The notes beneath the pieces were generated by a model. It saw only the letters and a program-made list of their open reading frames with translations, searched no databases and was not told where the DNA came from. From a virus, in the IMG/VR virus record IMGVR_UViG_3300045241_000079, positions 1 to 38,887 of that record: DNA of 38,887 nucleotides; one strand, written 5' to 3'. The translations under genes and the position numbers were made by a program. Of this stretch, positions 8,848-17,240 are shown piece after piece. Within the stretch, counting starts at the first letter, position 1; every line of letters starts with the position of its first letter.

Positions 8848-10103
8848 TAGAGCGCTCCAATCACCGCGCGCGACGGCTCGGCGTTCTCGAAGTTCATGTA
8901 GCAGCCGTACCGGAATTGGTAGTCATCGCTGCCGGGGTTGCGGAGGAACATCTTGATGCCGTCCACGTCGAGCAGCATCGGCACATCGCCAGCGCTGCGC
9001 ATCGTCCAGGTGCTCGGGTCGAGCGCCCAGGCGAACCCGCGGGGAATCCAGGTCTCGGAGAACACGTTCATGCTGCCGACCGCGGTCTGCAACGTGGCCG
9101 AGCTGTACCCGATTTTGACGCCGGACACGTCGACTTCGATCGTCTTGAAGCTGCTCTGCTCCTTGAACGCATCCGCCATGTCGAGCGGGTTCATGAACAC
9201 CGTCTTGATGCCCGTGAGCCCGTTCTGCTTGGCCTCCGCGCCCATTTGGATGAGCGTCTGCGTCTTGGGCTGGCCGGTGCCGCTCGTGCGCCATCCGGAC
9301 AGGAAGTTCATGTCGCCCGCGGTGAAGCGGTTGACGCCCAGGAACGAGTCGCCCGCGGTCGGGTCTGCGGTCGGGGCCCATGCAGGGATGCCGCTCGGGT
9401 ACGCCGCGTAGTCGCCGGAGCGAAAGAGATAGCTGGAAGTGGTGAGACCCGAGATTTGGTTCCAGTTGCCGGATGCCAGGGTCAGCGACGTGGTGCCGGT
9501 GGCGACGTTCAGGCGCTGCACCTGACCGAGCTGAACCTGGATGCCGGCGCCGAGTACGCCTGCCGTGCCGGAGTAACCGTCATCGACGGACGCCTGCACG
9601 AACATGTTGCGGAAGAAGGCGTTCGCGTCGACGCGCGAGGTGAGCGTGACCGTCGGGGTCGCGAGATTCGAGGTGGTCGCAATCTGCGCGCGAGCGCCGC
9701 CGCCGTTACCCCACGCCGCGCGTGAGAGGGTGACGCCGAAAGCTTCGAGTGCGCGGTCCATCGTGTGCTTCACGATGTCGACGATGGCGCCTTTTTTGTC
9801 GCGGCCGGCGAAGATGGTCTCGCCGTCGATGCTGCCCACTTCGTACAGCTTCTTGCGGGGAAGCTGGAAGCGGACTTCTTGGGTCGAGCCCTGGTTCGCG
9901 ATTGCGGTGGCGATGCTCGCCGAGCCGCCCGAGCCGGGAGCGATGCTGACAACGACGTACTTGGCGCCCTGGCCGTAGAAGGTCGTGTCTTTCTTCATCG
10001 AGCCAAGCAGGTACGATTCGCCGTACAGGGGCTTGGAGATGCCGTCCGGGTAGAGGACTTTGAAGATGTTTGGTGCGCTTGCGATTGATTCTGCGATTGC
10101 CAT
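8847..10103 (-). CDS. Major capsid protein (HK97-fold type expected)
   Basis: 418 residues, about the usual size for a podovirus major capsid protein. The N-terminal region leads into mixed alpha/beta sequence. The C-terminal part 'FAWALDPSTWTMRSAGDVP' and 'DDYQFRYGCYMNFEN' matches the P-domain end of several phage capsid families. It follows the scaffold-like gene and precedes coupled small head genes. A ribosome site (AAAAGG) precedes ATG 10103 in the 36-base gap behind the scaffold. This gap is wider than usual for this genome, which fits a separately and strongly translated gene. Confidence 0.85.
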   Translation of the reverse strand: MAIAESIASAPNIFKVLYPDGISKPLYGESYLLGSMKKDTTFYGQGAKYVVVSIAPGSGGSASIATAIANQGSTQEVRFQLPRKKLYEVGSIDGETIFAGRDKKGAIVDIVKHTMDRALEAFGVTLSRAAWGNGGGARAQIATTSNLATPTVTLTSRVDANAFFRNMFVQASVDDGYSGTAGVLGAGIQVQLGQVQRLNVATGTTSLTLASGNWNQISGLTTSSYLFRSGDYAAYPSGIPAWAPTADPTAGDSFLGVNRFTAGDMNFLSGWRTSGTGQPKTQTLIQMGAEAKQNGLTGIKTVFMNPLDMADAFKEQSSFKTIEVDVSGVKIGYSSATLQTAVGSMNVFSETWIPRGFAWALDPSTWTMRSAGDVPMLLDVDGIKMFLRNPGSDDYQFRYGCYMNFENAEPSRAVIGAL

Positions 10104-10139
10104 TGCGGGGCCTTTTCAGCGCCCGCCGTTGGCTACCCG

Positions 10140-11240
10140 CTACTGAACACCGAAGTTCGCAAAGAGGCCCAACCGGTCGAACGCCTCGATCTGCGCGTCC
10201 CGCTGCTCTTGCTCGCTCAGGCTGCGCTTAGTCGCGCCTGGCTCGGCTGTGAGAGAGGACGGCAAGGTCTGTGGAGTCGATTGCTGCTTTGGCGTACTCG
10301 GCGCCATGGCGGGTTTCGCAAATCGCTCAGGGGTCCCGGCCTGACCTGCCACGGGGGCAGCAGCTCCTCTTTCACCGTTCAATTGCCCGCTGGGCTTGCC
10401 GGTACGCTGGAGCAGCTCGTAGTGAGAACGAATCTCTTCTTCGACCATACCGCAAGCGGCCCGCAAGTCAAGTGGTTGTCCAGTGCGCTGGTAGTGCTGC
10501 TGGCGCAAGTCGCAGATGCGCGCGTCGACCAGCGCCGGTTGCTCGGTCGAGAGCTGGCTAACAAACGGTAGGTCCGTGTAAGTCTTGGCCGTCTCGATTT
10601 GCTGGATGCGAGCGTCGCGGAGCTGAGCGTCGATTTGAGCCTCGGTCTGCTGCTCGATTTCCGCTTGTTTTGCTTGCTTCAGGGCTTCGACTTCGGCTCG
10701 CAGCTCGAGAACCTCAGGCGGGACATCGCGTGTCGGCTTCTTACCAGTCGCCAGGTGGGTAGCGATGCCGCGCCAGTATTCGTTCCCGTCCTTGACTCCC
10801 TTCAGCCTCTCGAGACCCGCCACGAAACGCGCAGGGTCGCCCGACTCCATGTCGGAGGCAATGGAGTTGAGGTATTGGTTTGTCGCGCGCGCGGTGGACT
10901 TTTCGGCCAGCGCCTCTTGCTTGGTGTGCTTCGCTTTCGCCTCGCGGCGCTCAGCCTCGGCGCGCGCATTGTGAGCGGCGGAGCGAATCTTCTGCGCCTC
11001 TTTGACCTGCTCGCGCAGGAGCTGAGCTCGAGCTCGAACCGTGGCGGGGTCCTTCAGCGCCTCATCGCTAAATAGGGACTCATCGAGGGGGTCAACGAAT
11101 CCCGCGGGCGGGGGCTTTGCGGCGGCTGAGGGCGCGCTCGGAGTCTCGGCGGCGGAAGTGGCGTTGCGCTCGATAGCGGCGGCCATGATTTCGTCGGCCA
11201 CGGTGCCCACTGATTGCGGGGCTTCGGCGGTGTCGGTCAT
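10140..11240 (-). CDS. Scaffolding protein
   Basis: 366 residues from ATG 11240 (ATGA overlap with the portal stop). Longer in-frame starts would lie inside the portal gene and are rejected. The middle, about residues 75-220, is strongly helical and charged (long Ala/Glu/Lys/Arg runs such as 'AEAERREAKAKHTKQEAL'), with a Pro/Ala-rich N-terminus and a disordered C-terminal third. Lying between portal and capsid genes, this is the classic place and composition of a phage scaffold that guides procapsid assembly and is then removed. Confidence 0.75.
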   Translation of the reverse strand: MTDTAEAPQSVGTVADEIMAAAIERNATSAAETPSAPSAAAKPPPAGFVDPLDESLFSDEALKDPATVRARAQLLREQVKEAQKIRSAAHNARAEAERREAKAKHTKQEALAEKSTARATNQYLNSIASDMESGDPARFVAGLERLKGVKDGNEYWRGIATHLATGKKPTRDVPPEVLELRAEVEALKQAKQAEIEQQTEAQIDAQLRDARIQQIETAKTYTDLPFVSQLSTEQPALVDARICDLRQQHYQRTGQPLDLRAACGMVEEEIRSHYELLQRTGKPSGQLNGERGAAAPVAGQAGTPERFAKPAMAPSTPKQQSTPQTLPSSLTAEPGATKRSLSEQEQRDAQIEAFDRLGLFANFGVQ

Positions 11241-13225
11241 TGCATTCCTTGGGGTGGCATCATGTTGGGTGGCGGCGGTCCGCCAGGGCCAGGCGGCGGG
11301 ACTGCCGCGGCCGGGGCGAGCGCCTGCACGTTGGCGCCTGCGGGGGCTTGATTCGCCGCAGCCGTGCCCTGCGTAATCGTCTGGTCGACCATCTCGAGCC
11401 ACTGAGTCAGCGCGTTCACGCTCTTCCAGTTGTCGGGCTCGTCGACCTGCAGCTCGTTCAGCCGCTGGATGCCCAGCGTCTTGGCGACCTGCAAATCCAT
11501 GTACGGGTGCGGCTGTTCGAGGTCGGTCACCTCGCCACTCTCGATGATGGTCTGCAGGCAGCGCTGGACGTTCTGCTCCATGGCGGCCCGGTTGCCCATC
11601 AGCGCCTTGATGTCGGGCGCATCGATCGCGTCGAAGTACTTCTCCGGCGGGAACAGGCCCTTCTCCACGAGGTCAGCAATCTGGTCGGCTCGCTGCGCCG
11701 GGTCCTGCTTGAACAAGTTCGTGGGCCAGAGCTTCAAAACAAAGTAGTTCGAGAGGCGGATGTCCTTCCATTTCTCGCGCATGAGCTTCGAGTCCTTTTC
11801 GAAAACGACCTCGTAGTTCGGGTCGTTCTCGGCCAGCTCATCGAAGCACCGGATGATGTTGCGGTAGCTGTCCAGGTGGAACTCCTCCCATGCCTGGAAC
11901 TCGTCCGTGTGGCGCATCGATTCGGTGTCGCCCAAGTAGGCCATGCCCGGTTCGTGGTTGATGCCGGCAGGCTTGCGCGCGGTCATCGCCATCTCGGAAA
12001 CGCCGCGCTGGTCGCGCATCCACTGCATTAGGTTTTGCGTGCGGCTGAGCAGGTCCGGCGGCACATGCGGCGCACTCTCGACGTAGACGGCCGTCTGCGC
12101 GTTGCCCTTCACCTGGTAGATGTTGTCGATGTTGTTGTTCATCGTGGCCGGATTCAGCCCCGACTCTTTCGACAGGAACGTGCGCGGCACCGCATGCTTG
12201 CGGATGATTTGCGAGACGCGCGTGTTCCAGCGGTTCATCTCGATTTGCGGCGCCGCGAGGATTTCCGGTTCGCCTCGTCCCCAGTAGCTGCCAGGGACGT
12301 AGTTGGGCTTGAACCAGGACACGGGGAAGTGGTCATGAGGCCACGGAGCGTCGACCAATTCAATGGCAGCACCGTTCTCGCCGCCGTCGAGCGCGACGAC
12401 GTGGCGCCCGTCGTGATTGGCCCTAACCGTCCGCGTGACACCATCGGCATTCTCCTCGCTCTTGCCCCAGGCTTTCGGGTCATCCAAGTCCACCCTTCCG
12501 CTCGGCAAGTGCCACGCCTTGTAAATGACCACCTGGTCACTCAGCTTCGACGTGTCGCGCATGTCGTCGTTCGTGTCTTTCCAATTCGCCGCCGGCGCGT
12601 CCTTCACTGCACGCTTCACCGCTGCCGAGGCGTTCTTGAGGAAGGCCATCAATACGCCGCGGTCGATGAGCAGCCGCGCGAACTTCTGCCTCGGCTCACC
12701 GTGCTGCGCCTCGCGCTTACTGACGAAGAAGTTCCAGCACCACACCGGGGTCGCGACGATGCGCGAGTTCGCCGTGTCAGCGTACCACTCGATGCCGCCG
12801 CCCTCGAAGATGTAGCCGCAGACCGCAACGCCTCGAAGCTTGCGCCCCTGTAGCCTCTGCTCGTACATCACCCCATCGCACGCGCGCTGCATCGACTCGG
12901 CGCGGCGCTTCGTATCGGTGTCGGCGCCATCGGTCACGAACATCGGACGGACGCGGTTCTTGAGGATGGTGTTCGTCTTGGTGTCGACGATGGCTTGGAT
13001 ACCGTTCTCCACGCCGGCATCACTGAGCACGTCGACGAGCCCGAGCGGGTTCGAATTCGAGCCGCGCAGGTTGTGGCGAGTCGAGCCGAGGTACAGCGCG
13101 AGGGAGTCCTCAGCGAGCGAGATGCGCTCTTCGCCTTGCTTGGCCCAAAGCTCGCGCGCGACGCGCACCACTTCGGCGGCGGGGTCATCTTGGAGATACC
13201 AGAGCGAATCGGTTTCTTGGTTCAT
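11237..13225 (-). CDS. Portal protein
   Basis: 662 residues. It forms the dodecameric vertex through which DNA enters and leaves the head. Visible signs: a long N-terminal region with helical segments, a wing-like section around 'HFPVSWFKPNYVPGSYWGRG' (about 299-318), then 'EMNRWNTRVSQIIRKHAVPR' (about 329-348), a stem-helix pattern common in large podovirus portals, and a Pro/Gln-rich C-terminal tail. It lies downstream of the terminase and immediately upstream of the scaffold. ATG 13225 overlaps the previous stop as ATGA. Confidence 0.88.
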   Translation of the reverse strand: MNQETDSLWYLQDDPAAEVVRVARELWAKQGEERISLAEDSLALYLGSTRHNLRGSNSNPLGLVDVLSDAGVENGIQAIVDTKTNTILKNRVRPMFVTDGADTDTKRRAESMQRACDGVMYEQRLQGRKLRGVAVCGYIFEGGGIEWYADTANSRIVATPVWCWNFFVSKREAQHGEPRQKFARLLIDRGVLMAFLKNASAAVKRAVKDAPAANWKDTNDDMRDTSKLSDQVVIYKAWHLPSGRVDLDDPKAWGKSEENADGVTRTVRANHDGRHVVALDGGENGAAIELVDAPWPHDHFPVSWFKPNYVPGSYWGRGEPEILAAPQIEMNRWNTRVSQIIRKHAVPRTFLSKESGLNPATMNNNIDNIYQVKGNAQTAVYVESAPHVPPDLLSRTQNLMQWMRDQRGVSEMAMTARKPAGINHEPGMAYLGDTESMRHTDEFQAWEEFHLDSYRNIIRCFDELAENDPNYEVVFEKDSKLMREKWKDIRLSNYFVLKLWPTNLFKQDPAQRADQIADLVEKGLFPPEKYFDAIDAPDIKALMGNRAAMEQNVQRCLQTIIESGEVTDLEQPHPYMDLQVAKTLGIQRLNELQVDEPDNWKSVNALTQWLEMVDQTITQGTAAANQAPAGANVQALAPAAAVPPPGPGGPPPPNMMPPQGMQ

Positions 13226-13827
13226 CGGGCTTCGATTCCCAAGGGGTTCTTTGTGAAGTACGGTTCTCTGCCGTGCACGCCAGAGCCAAGGATGCGCAGG
13301 AACTGCCGACGGACATCGGTCGCCACTGGCAGGCTTTCGTGTGGCGTAAGGATTCCAATCTGGTGAACATCCCCTGATTTCATCAACACGGCGTCGTTGT
13401 ACGGGTACAGGTCGGAGACGTGACCAATGTCGCCATCGTCGCTCGTGTCCTCATGAGTCGCATCCCATATCGCGCACGAGTCATCCAGATTGTTAGCCAG
13501 CAAAATCTGCACGTCTCGCTCGAGGGTAACCTGGTGTGTCTTCCCCCACCCGCCGCCGCCCCAGCAATATATCCTGCCGGGGATGCGCCCAGCTTCGGTG
13601 TGTATCGCTCTGCTAGTGGTGGCGCGAGTTCCTCGATGTGGTGTGCCCGCAAGCGCCACTGACTCGTCAATTGTCAGATGCCCGATGTCTCCCTCGCGGA
13701 CGCATGTTCGCTTGATGATATCGGCGTATGGCGCGTACTCGACAGGCACAGAGTCCGGGTCGCCCTGGATGTAAGGCATCATCAGACATCGCAGACCGCT
13801 AAACTCAGGAAATTCAATTTTCATCAT
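13222..13827 (-). CDS. Unknown protein between terminase and portal
   Basis: 201 residues from ATG 13827 (a second ATG follows at 13824; both overlap the preceding TGA). The sequence is beta-rich and His/Asp-rich. 'GDIGH' occurs twice, and 'GRIYCWGGGGWGKTHQ' contains a Gly-rich stretch that is not a proper Walker A. There is no signal peptide or membrane segment. Coupled ATGA with the portal, it may be a head completion, chaperone or packaging accessory. I do not recognise the family. Confidence 0.7.
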   Translation of the reverse strand: MMKIEFPEFSGLRCLMMPYIQGDPDSVPVEYAPYADIIKRTCVREGDIGHLTIDESVALAGTPHRGTRATTSRAIHTEAGRIPGRIYCWGGGGWGKTHQVTLERDVQILLANNLDDSCAIWDATHEDTSDDGDIGHVSDLYPYNDAVLMKSGDVHQIGILTPHESLPVATDVRRQFLRILGSGVHGREPYFTKNPLGIEAR

Positions 13828-14144
13828 CTTGCCCCCGTAACGCCAGCCTCGCCGAGCCCATGCGCCCGACAGTACTGCGCCGCAAACCGCCAACCATTCT
13901 TCTCTCCGCAGCCCGGCGCAACGCAGATGCCCTCGGGCTTGGTTTCGACCTCATCGGGTGAGGTGAATTCGTCGACCAGCGGAGGCGGTGTGGTGTCGAA
14001 TAGCTCGAGCTCGGTGACGGCAACGAGCGCGCCGGTCGGAACGCTAACCACCGGCACATCGTGCACCGATTCGTCCGAGAATCGCATTTTGCGAATGCCG
14101 TTCGCTCGCATGTAGACCAGCAGGTCGTCCACGTAAGCCGTCAC
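13824..14144 (-). CDS. Unknown small protein with C-terminal Cys/His cluster
   Basis: 106 residues from GTG 14144 (GTGA overlap with the terminase stop). A compact alpha/beta N-terminus is followed by an acidic Pro-rich linker. The C-terminal cluster 'CVAPGCGEKNGWRFAAQYC' with a His three residues later could bind zinc. Position between terminase and portal suggests a packaging or head role. Function unknown. Confidence 0.65.
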   Translation of the reverse strand: MTAYVDDLLVYMRANGIRKMRFSDESVHDVPVVSVPTGALVAVTELELFDTTPPPLVDEFTSPDEVETKPEGICVAPGCGEKNGWRFAAQYCRAHGLGEAGVTGAR

Positions 14145-15673
14145 AGCGCGTACCCCGTCAATCTGCTCGCCGCGCGCTCGTCGCCGCCGAAAGCCGCATT
14201 CATCGCCAGCATATCGCAAATCCTTTGCTCATCGTCGCGTTCATCCAGAAGCTCAACCTCGGGCTGCTGCGGCAAGCACTGCGCCGCCAACAACATCGCC
14301 GCCCCGTAGTCGCAATGCCGCCCGTCCTGCGTCTTGATGAGCACGACCTGGCTACCACCCGCTGCCTTCGGGCGCGTGCGAATCGCGATCAAGTCGGTCT
14401 TCAGCTGCGACACGTTCGGCAGCGAGATATTCTGCTCCGCAATCAAGTTCCGCAGATTCATGATGGCGATGTCGTCGTTGCGATTCGCCAGCCGCAGCGT
14501 GAAGCTCACCTTCGTCAGCTCCGCGATGTCCACCAAGTGGTCGTAGCCGGCCTGGTCGGTCACGCACTCCTCGATGCCGAACTGCAGCAGCTCTTCGTCA
14601 ATTTCCGGCAACACGCGGGATGCTCTGAGGGGGGCAGAGCGGCTGCCAATCCACTCGCGGGCAACGCATACCTCGTAGCTACCGCGGGGTGTTGTTCCAA
14701 GTACCACCAAGGTCCAACCGTTGCCGCGTGTTGCCGGATCGATAATCGCCACGTAGCCCTGCCCATCGGTCTTGCCGAGGCGGGTGTCTTGGCGCGTGCA
14801 AGCCGTCACGTTCACGGAGGCTAGCAATGCGGAAATCGGGTCGGCGAACTTCGACATCACGTCGGCCTGGTAGGCGCGGTCGTCGGCTTTTTGAATCTTG
14901 GCGCAGTACTCGGGCGTGTAGAGCTCGGGGCGCAGCATCGGGCCGGTGGCGAGCATCACCACGAGGTCGGCGCCGGGCTTGCCGTGGCGCTCGGTGACGT
15001 AGTTGAACACGGGGCCGCGCGGCGCCCAGAGCGAGCCCACCAGGTCAATCTGCGCACCCTTGCGCATGCGGGCGCGGATGGCGGACAGCGCATCGTCGAG
15101 GTTCACGACGCCTTCGTCTTCACCCACCATGCGGGGCGCTTCGTCGGCGATGAACCCGAGCAGCCAGCGAGACACGAGCGTCTTGCCAGCGCGGGCGCCA
15201 GCTACCACCTTGATTTCGACAGGCCAGCCCGACTTGTTGCGGATGATGACCGAGTCGGACCCGGGTGGCTTCATGAGCAAGCGCGCGAGGGTTGGCGAGG
15301 CTTGGAGCGCACCTACGATTTTGCTGAAGGTCTCTCGGGCCTTATCGAGGTCCACCGACAAGATAGCAACACGAGGTATTTCTCCAGGGGCAAGGCCTGA
15401 GCAGTCACCCAGGTAGGCGTTACGCAGCGCCTTTGCAGCAACGATGGTCGACTTCCCGCAGCGCACAGCAGCGCCGAGTACGAGTACGTCCGGCGCTTCC
15501 GATGGAAGAGCAGCAACCGCGGCAGGTCCGCCAAGCATGGTAACAACGTCGGGGTCATGCGCGAGCTCTCCAATGGGTTCTCCGGTCATCACGCGGCAGA
15601 TCGCACGCTGCACTCGGCTGATTTCGGTCATGCCGAAGCCCGAGGGGCTGGAGATGAGGCCCTCCAGGTTCAT
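14141..15673 (-). CDS. terL: Terminase large subunit
   Basis: 510 residues from ATG 15673. This is the ATP-driven DNA packaging motor with a C-terminal RNase H-like nuclease that cuts the concatemer. Visible motifs: Walker A 'GAAVRCGKST' at about 67-76, Walker B 'LLGFIADEAPRM' at about 171-182, and a coupling region after 'DLVGSLWAP'. Nuclease acidic residues are Asp312 ('IIDPA'), Asp373 ('VTDQAGYD') and Asp455 ('HCDYGAA'). In-frame starts further upstream would overlap the 27-residue ORF and the next gene, so they are rejected. The start overlaps that small ORF's stop as ATGA. Confidence 0.93.
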   Translation of the reverse strand: MNLEGLISSPSGFGMTEISRVQRAICRVMTGEPIGELAHDPDVVTMLGGPAAVAALPSEAPDVLVLGAAVRCGKSTIVAAKALRNAYLGDCSGLAPGEIPRVAILSVDLDKARETFSKIVGALQASPTLARLLMKPPGSDSVIIRNKSGWPVEIKVVAGARAGKTLVSRWLLGFIADEAPRMVGEDEGVVNLDDALSAIRARMRKGAQIDLVGSLWAPRGPVFNYVTERHGKPGADLVVMLATGPMLRPELYTPEYCAKIQKADDRAYQADVMSKFADPISALLASVNVTACTRQDTRLGKTDGQGYVAIIDPATRGNGWTLVVLGTTPRGSYEVCVAREWIGSRSAPLRASRVLPEIDEELLQFGIEECVTDQAGYDHLVDIAELTKVSFTLRLANRNDDIAIMNLRNLIAEQNISLPNVSQLKTDLIAIRTRPKAAGGSQVVLIKTQDGRHCDYGAAMLLAAQCLPQQPEVELLDERDDEQRICDMLAMNAAFGGDERAASRLTGYAL

Positions 15674-15753
15674 CCGTGCTTCACGATCGCCCACACTGTC
15701 AGGGCAAACGCAAATCCTCCACCAACAATTGCGAACGACTGCGGCCAGGTCAA
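15670..15753 (-). CDS. 27-residue single-span membrane peptide
   Basis: The reading frame starts at TTG 15753, overlapping the upstream TGA as TTGA, and ends at TGA 15672-15670, overlapping the terminase ATG as ATGA. The peptide is one hydrophobic segment, 'FAIVGGGFAFALTVWAIV', flanked by a polar N-terminus and a C-terminal Lys-His-Gly. That is the charge pattern of a single-pass inner-membrane peptide. Podoviruses often carry holins or spanins beside the terminase, so a lysis accessory is possible. A simple coupling leader for terL is the alternative. It fills the only gap between two packaging genes exactly. Confidence 0.6.
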   Translation of the reverse strand: MTWPQSFAIVGGGFAFALTVWAIVKHG

Positions 15754-16379
15754 TTGGCCTTCTTCCCGCGCACAATCCCGAGCCGGTCGAGCCGCTCTTC
15801 CTCGAGGTATGCGTCGAGCCGCAGCCGAATCCCGCGCTCAATCATGTTCACGGTGTCTAGCCCGTCAAGCATCGCGTCGAAGGTGTCGCCGCGCATCCGC
15901 TGCTCGTCGTCCAAGTGCAGCTCGATGCTGTACTCCCGGTTGAGCAAGTCGACGCCGCGCAGCAACGCACCCTTGCCTTTTAGCTCAGGGAAGGCGCCAA
16001 CAATGCGGACGCCGATGTCAGCTATGCGCAAGTTCACGGCCTTGGCGAGCTCGCTCAGCTCACGCTCGCGCTTGCGGGCTTCGTCCTTGTCGAGTTCGTG
16101 GCCCTCGAAGAACTTGGAGGCGTAGCCCTCCACGAAATCGACCTGGCCCTCCAGCGTTTCGATTACGTTGTCGACGCCGGGCGTGCGCACGATGCCGGCG
16201 GTCGGGCCAAGCTCGCGCAGTGGCGGGTCTAGCAGTTCAGCCACATCGGACGAGACCACGCCGCCCTTGGTAAAGTCCACGCAGTCGCGCTCGTCACATG
16301 CGGGAGCATGGGCGATCGGGGGTGCATCAGCAAGCGCCGCTTTCAGCGCATCGGGGTGAGTATCGAAGATACTAGCCAC
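15750..16379 (-). CDS. Helical protein upstream of terminase (possible small terminase or packaging accessory)
   Basis: 209 residues from GTG 16379, overlapping the previous stop by eight bases. The N-terminal 60 residues look disordered. The middle has a charged helix ('LDKDEARKRERELSELAKA') and the C-terminus a second one ('MIERGIRLRLDAYLEEERLD'). There is no recognisable helix-turn-helix. Direct placement before terL is where a small terminase usually lies, but the gene at 17237-17593 resembles that family better. A packaging role for one or both is inferred. Confidence 0.6.
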   Translation of the reverse strand: MASIFDTHPDALKAALADAPPIAHAPACDERDCVDFTKGGVVSSDVAELLDPPLRELGPTAGIVRTPGVDNVIETLEGQVDFVEGYASKFFEGHELDKDEARKRERELSELAKAVNLRIADIGVRIVGAFPELKGKGALLRGVDLLNREYSIELHLDDEQRMRGDTFDAMLDGLDTVNMIERGIRLRLDAYLEEERLDRLGIVRGKKAN

Positions 16380-16596
16380 AAGGCACCTCGTCCACCGTCT
16401 CGATATCGCTCGCCAGAATCGCCCCGCGTGGTCCGCCAGGCTGAAGCTCAGCGTGTCCCGCCTCGATGAATTGCGAGCACCCGTCAGCGAATGTCACGAG
16501 TGCGGCGCGCACGGTGCTGTCACCTCGGCGCACGCACCACACGCGGTGGTCAGTCGCGCTCTTGTCGTACCAGATGAAACCTTCGCTGCGTTTCAC
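16372..16596 (-). CDS. Small protein, unknown
   Basis: 74 residues from GTG 16596, which overlaps the upstream stop as GTGA. The longer in-frame start would run deep into the neighbour and is rejected. It looks like a small alpha/beta fold ('GFIWYDKSATDHRVWCVRR', then an acidic C-terminus). No family recognised. Confidence 0.55.
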   Translation of the reverse strand: MKRSEGFIWYDKSATDHRVWCVRRGDSTVRAALVTFADGCSQFIEAGHAELQPGGPRGAILASDIETVDEVPCG

Positions 16597-16745
16597 TGGG
16601 CGACCTCCAGGGAAACTAACCGCCCACACTCGCAGTCGCCGCAGCGAGCACCGATCCAGACCTTGGCGAAGCGGCCGCACTCACATGGTCGCTCTCGGTA
16701 GACGCGACCAGCGAGCGCGAGCAGGTCAAATAGCAACGGCTTCAT
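16593..16745 (-). CDS. Small zinc-ribbon-like protein
   Basis: 50 residues from ATG 16745. A short Leu-rich helix ('MKPLLFDLLALAGRV') is followed by 'CECGRFAKVWIGARCGDCEC', two close Cys pairs that look like a zinc ribbon. The start overlaps the stop of a 29-codon ORF (ATGA). GTG 16799 is an alternative longer start but has no better ribosome site. Function unknown. Confidence 0.55.
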   Translation of the reverse strand: MKPLLFDLLALAGRVYRERPCECGRFAKVWIGARCGDCECGRLVSLEVAQ

Positions 16746-16831
16746 CGCATCGCCATCAGAGCAGCTAAGCAGGGCAAGCTCGTGAAGCAGTGCGGCCACT
16801 CGGCGGAGCCCCAGGCGCGCACGATTCTCAC
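16742..16831 (-). CDS. Possible 29-residue coupled micro-ORF
   Basis: GTG 16831 overlaps the upstream TGA (GTGA), and its TGA overlaps the next ATG (ATGA). The ORF exactly bridges its neighbours with the same overlaps used genome-wide. The peptide is mixed, with two Trp and a Leu/Ala-rich C-terminus, and I recognise nothing in it. It could simply be spacer; the double overlap is the only evidence. Confidence 0.35.
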   Translation of the reverse strand: MRIVRAWGSAEWPHCFTSLPCLAALMAMR

Positions 16832-17064
16832 GACGCCTTCTTTCCCAGCATCTTCTCAGCCGGCGCAACATCGCAGCTCGCTACCATCGACCACGGCAGG
16901 AACAGCGGCTGCTCGCGAGTCGAGTGCAGCGCCAGCACACCGTGTTCGACCGCGGAGCATTCCCAGCCTTGCGACTGCTCGAGCTGCCAAGTCGTGGTCA
17001 GCACATTGCGCCAGACAATCTCGACGCCCTTGTGGCTATTCAGCCGAACGATGGTGAATTTCAC
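16828..17064 (-). CDS. Small protein, unknown
   Basis: 78 residues from GTG 17064 (GTGA overlap). It begins with a strand-rich region ('MKFTIVRLNSHKGVEIVWR') and ends Lys-rich. No motif, signal or membrane segment. It belongs to the run of short coupled genes between the two terminase candidates. Confidence 0.55.
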   Translation of the reverse strand: MKFTIVRLNSHKGVEIVWRNVLTTTWQLEQSQGWECSAVEHGVLALHSTREQPLFLPWSMVASCDVAPAEKMLGKKAS

Positions 17065-17240
17065 GATTGGACCTCACACTTCCAGACAGCGACCAGTTGC
17101 GGGTCTTCACCCGGCTCACGATACAAGATGCGCGCCTCGAGCAGCTCCCAGCCGGTGAACGCACTCTCGGGGCGCGCAGGCGGGTCAATGTCGGACACGC
17201 CGTCACCAATGGTGTGCACGGTGGACTTGTGGAGAATCAC
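17061..17240 (-). CDS. Small protein, unknown
   Basis: 59 residues from GTG 17240, which overlaps the preceding TGA as GTGA. Longer in-frame starts lie inside the upstream gene. The sequence 'WELLEARILYREPGEDPQLV' suggests a small beta-hairpin/helix protein. No family recognised. Confidence 0.55.
   Translation of the reverse strand: MILHKSTVHTIGDGVSDIDPPARPESAFTGWELLEARILYREPGEDPQLVAVWKCEVQS

Noticed and set aside
7870-9725. Plus-strand ORFs of 324 and 294 residues
   Set aside because: They are antisense to the capsid-region genes, which have clear coding character. Composition (Arg, Val, His, Ala) is that of a shadow frame.
10140-11402. Longer scaffold protein starting at 11402
   Set aside because: The extra 54 residues are a shadow of the portal's C-terminus. 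ATG 11240 overlaps the portal stop as ATGA.
11240-12853. Plus-strand ORFs of 263 and 272 residues
   Set aside because: They lie antisense to the portal gene, without ribosome sites or recognisable motifs.
13222-13827. Walker A in the 201-residue gene ('GGGGWGKT')
   Set aside because: Spacing and surrounding strands do not fit a P-loop, and no Walker B follows.
14141-15841. 566-residue terminase starting at 15841
   Set aside because: The first 56 residues overlap the upstream gene and the 27-residue ORF and have shadow composition. ATG 15673 is preferred.
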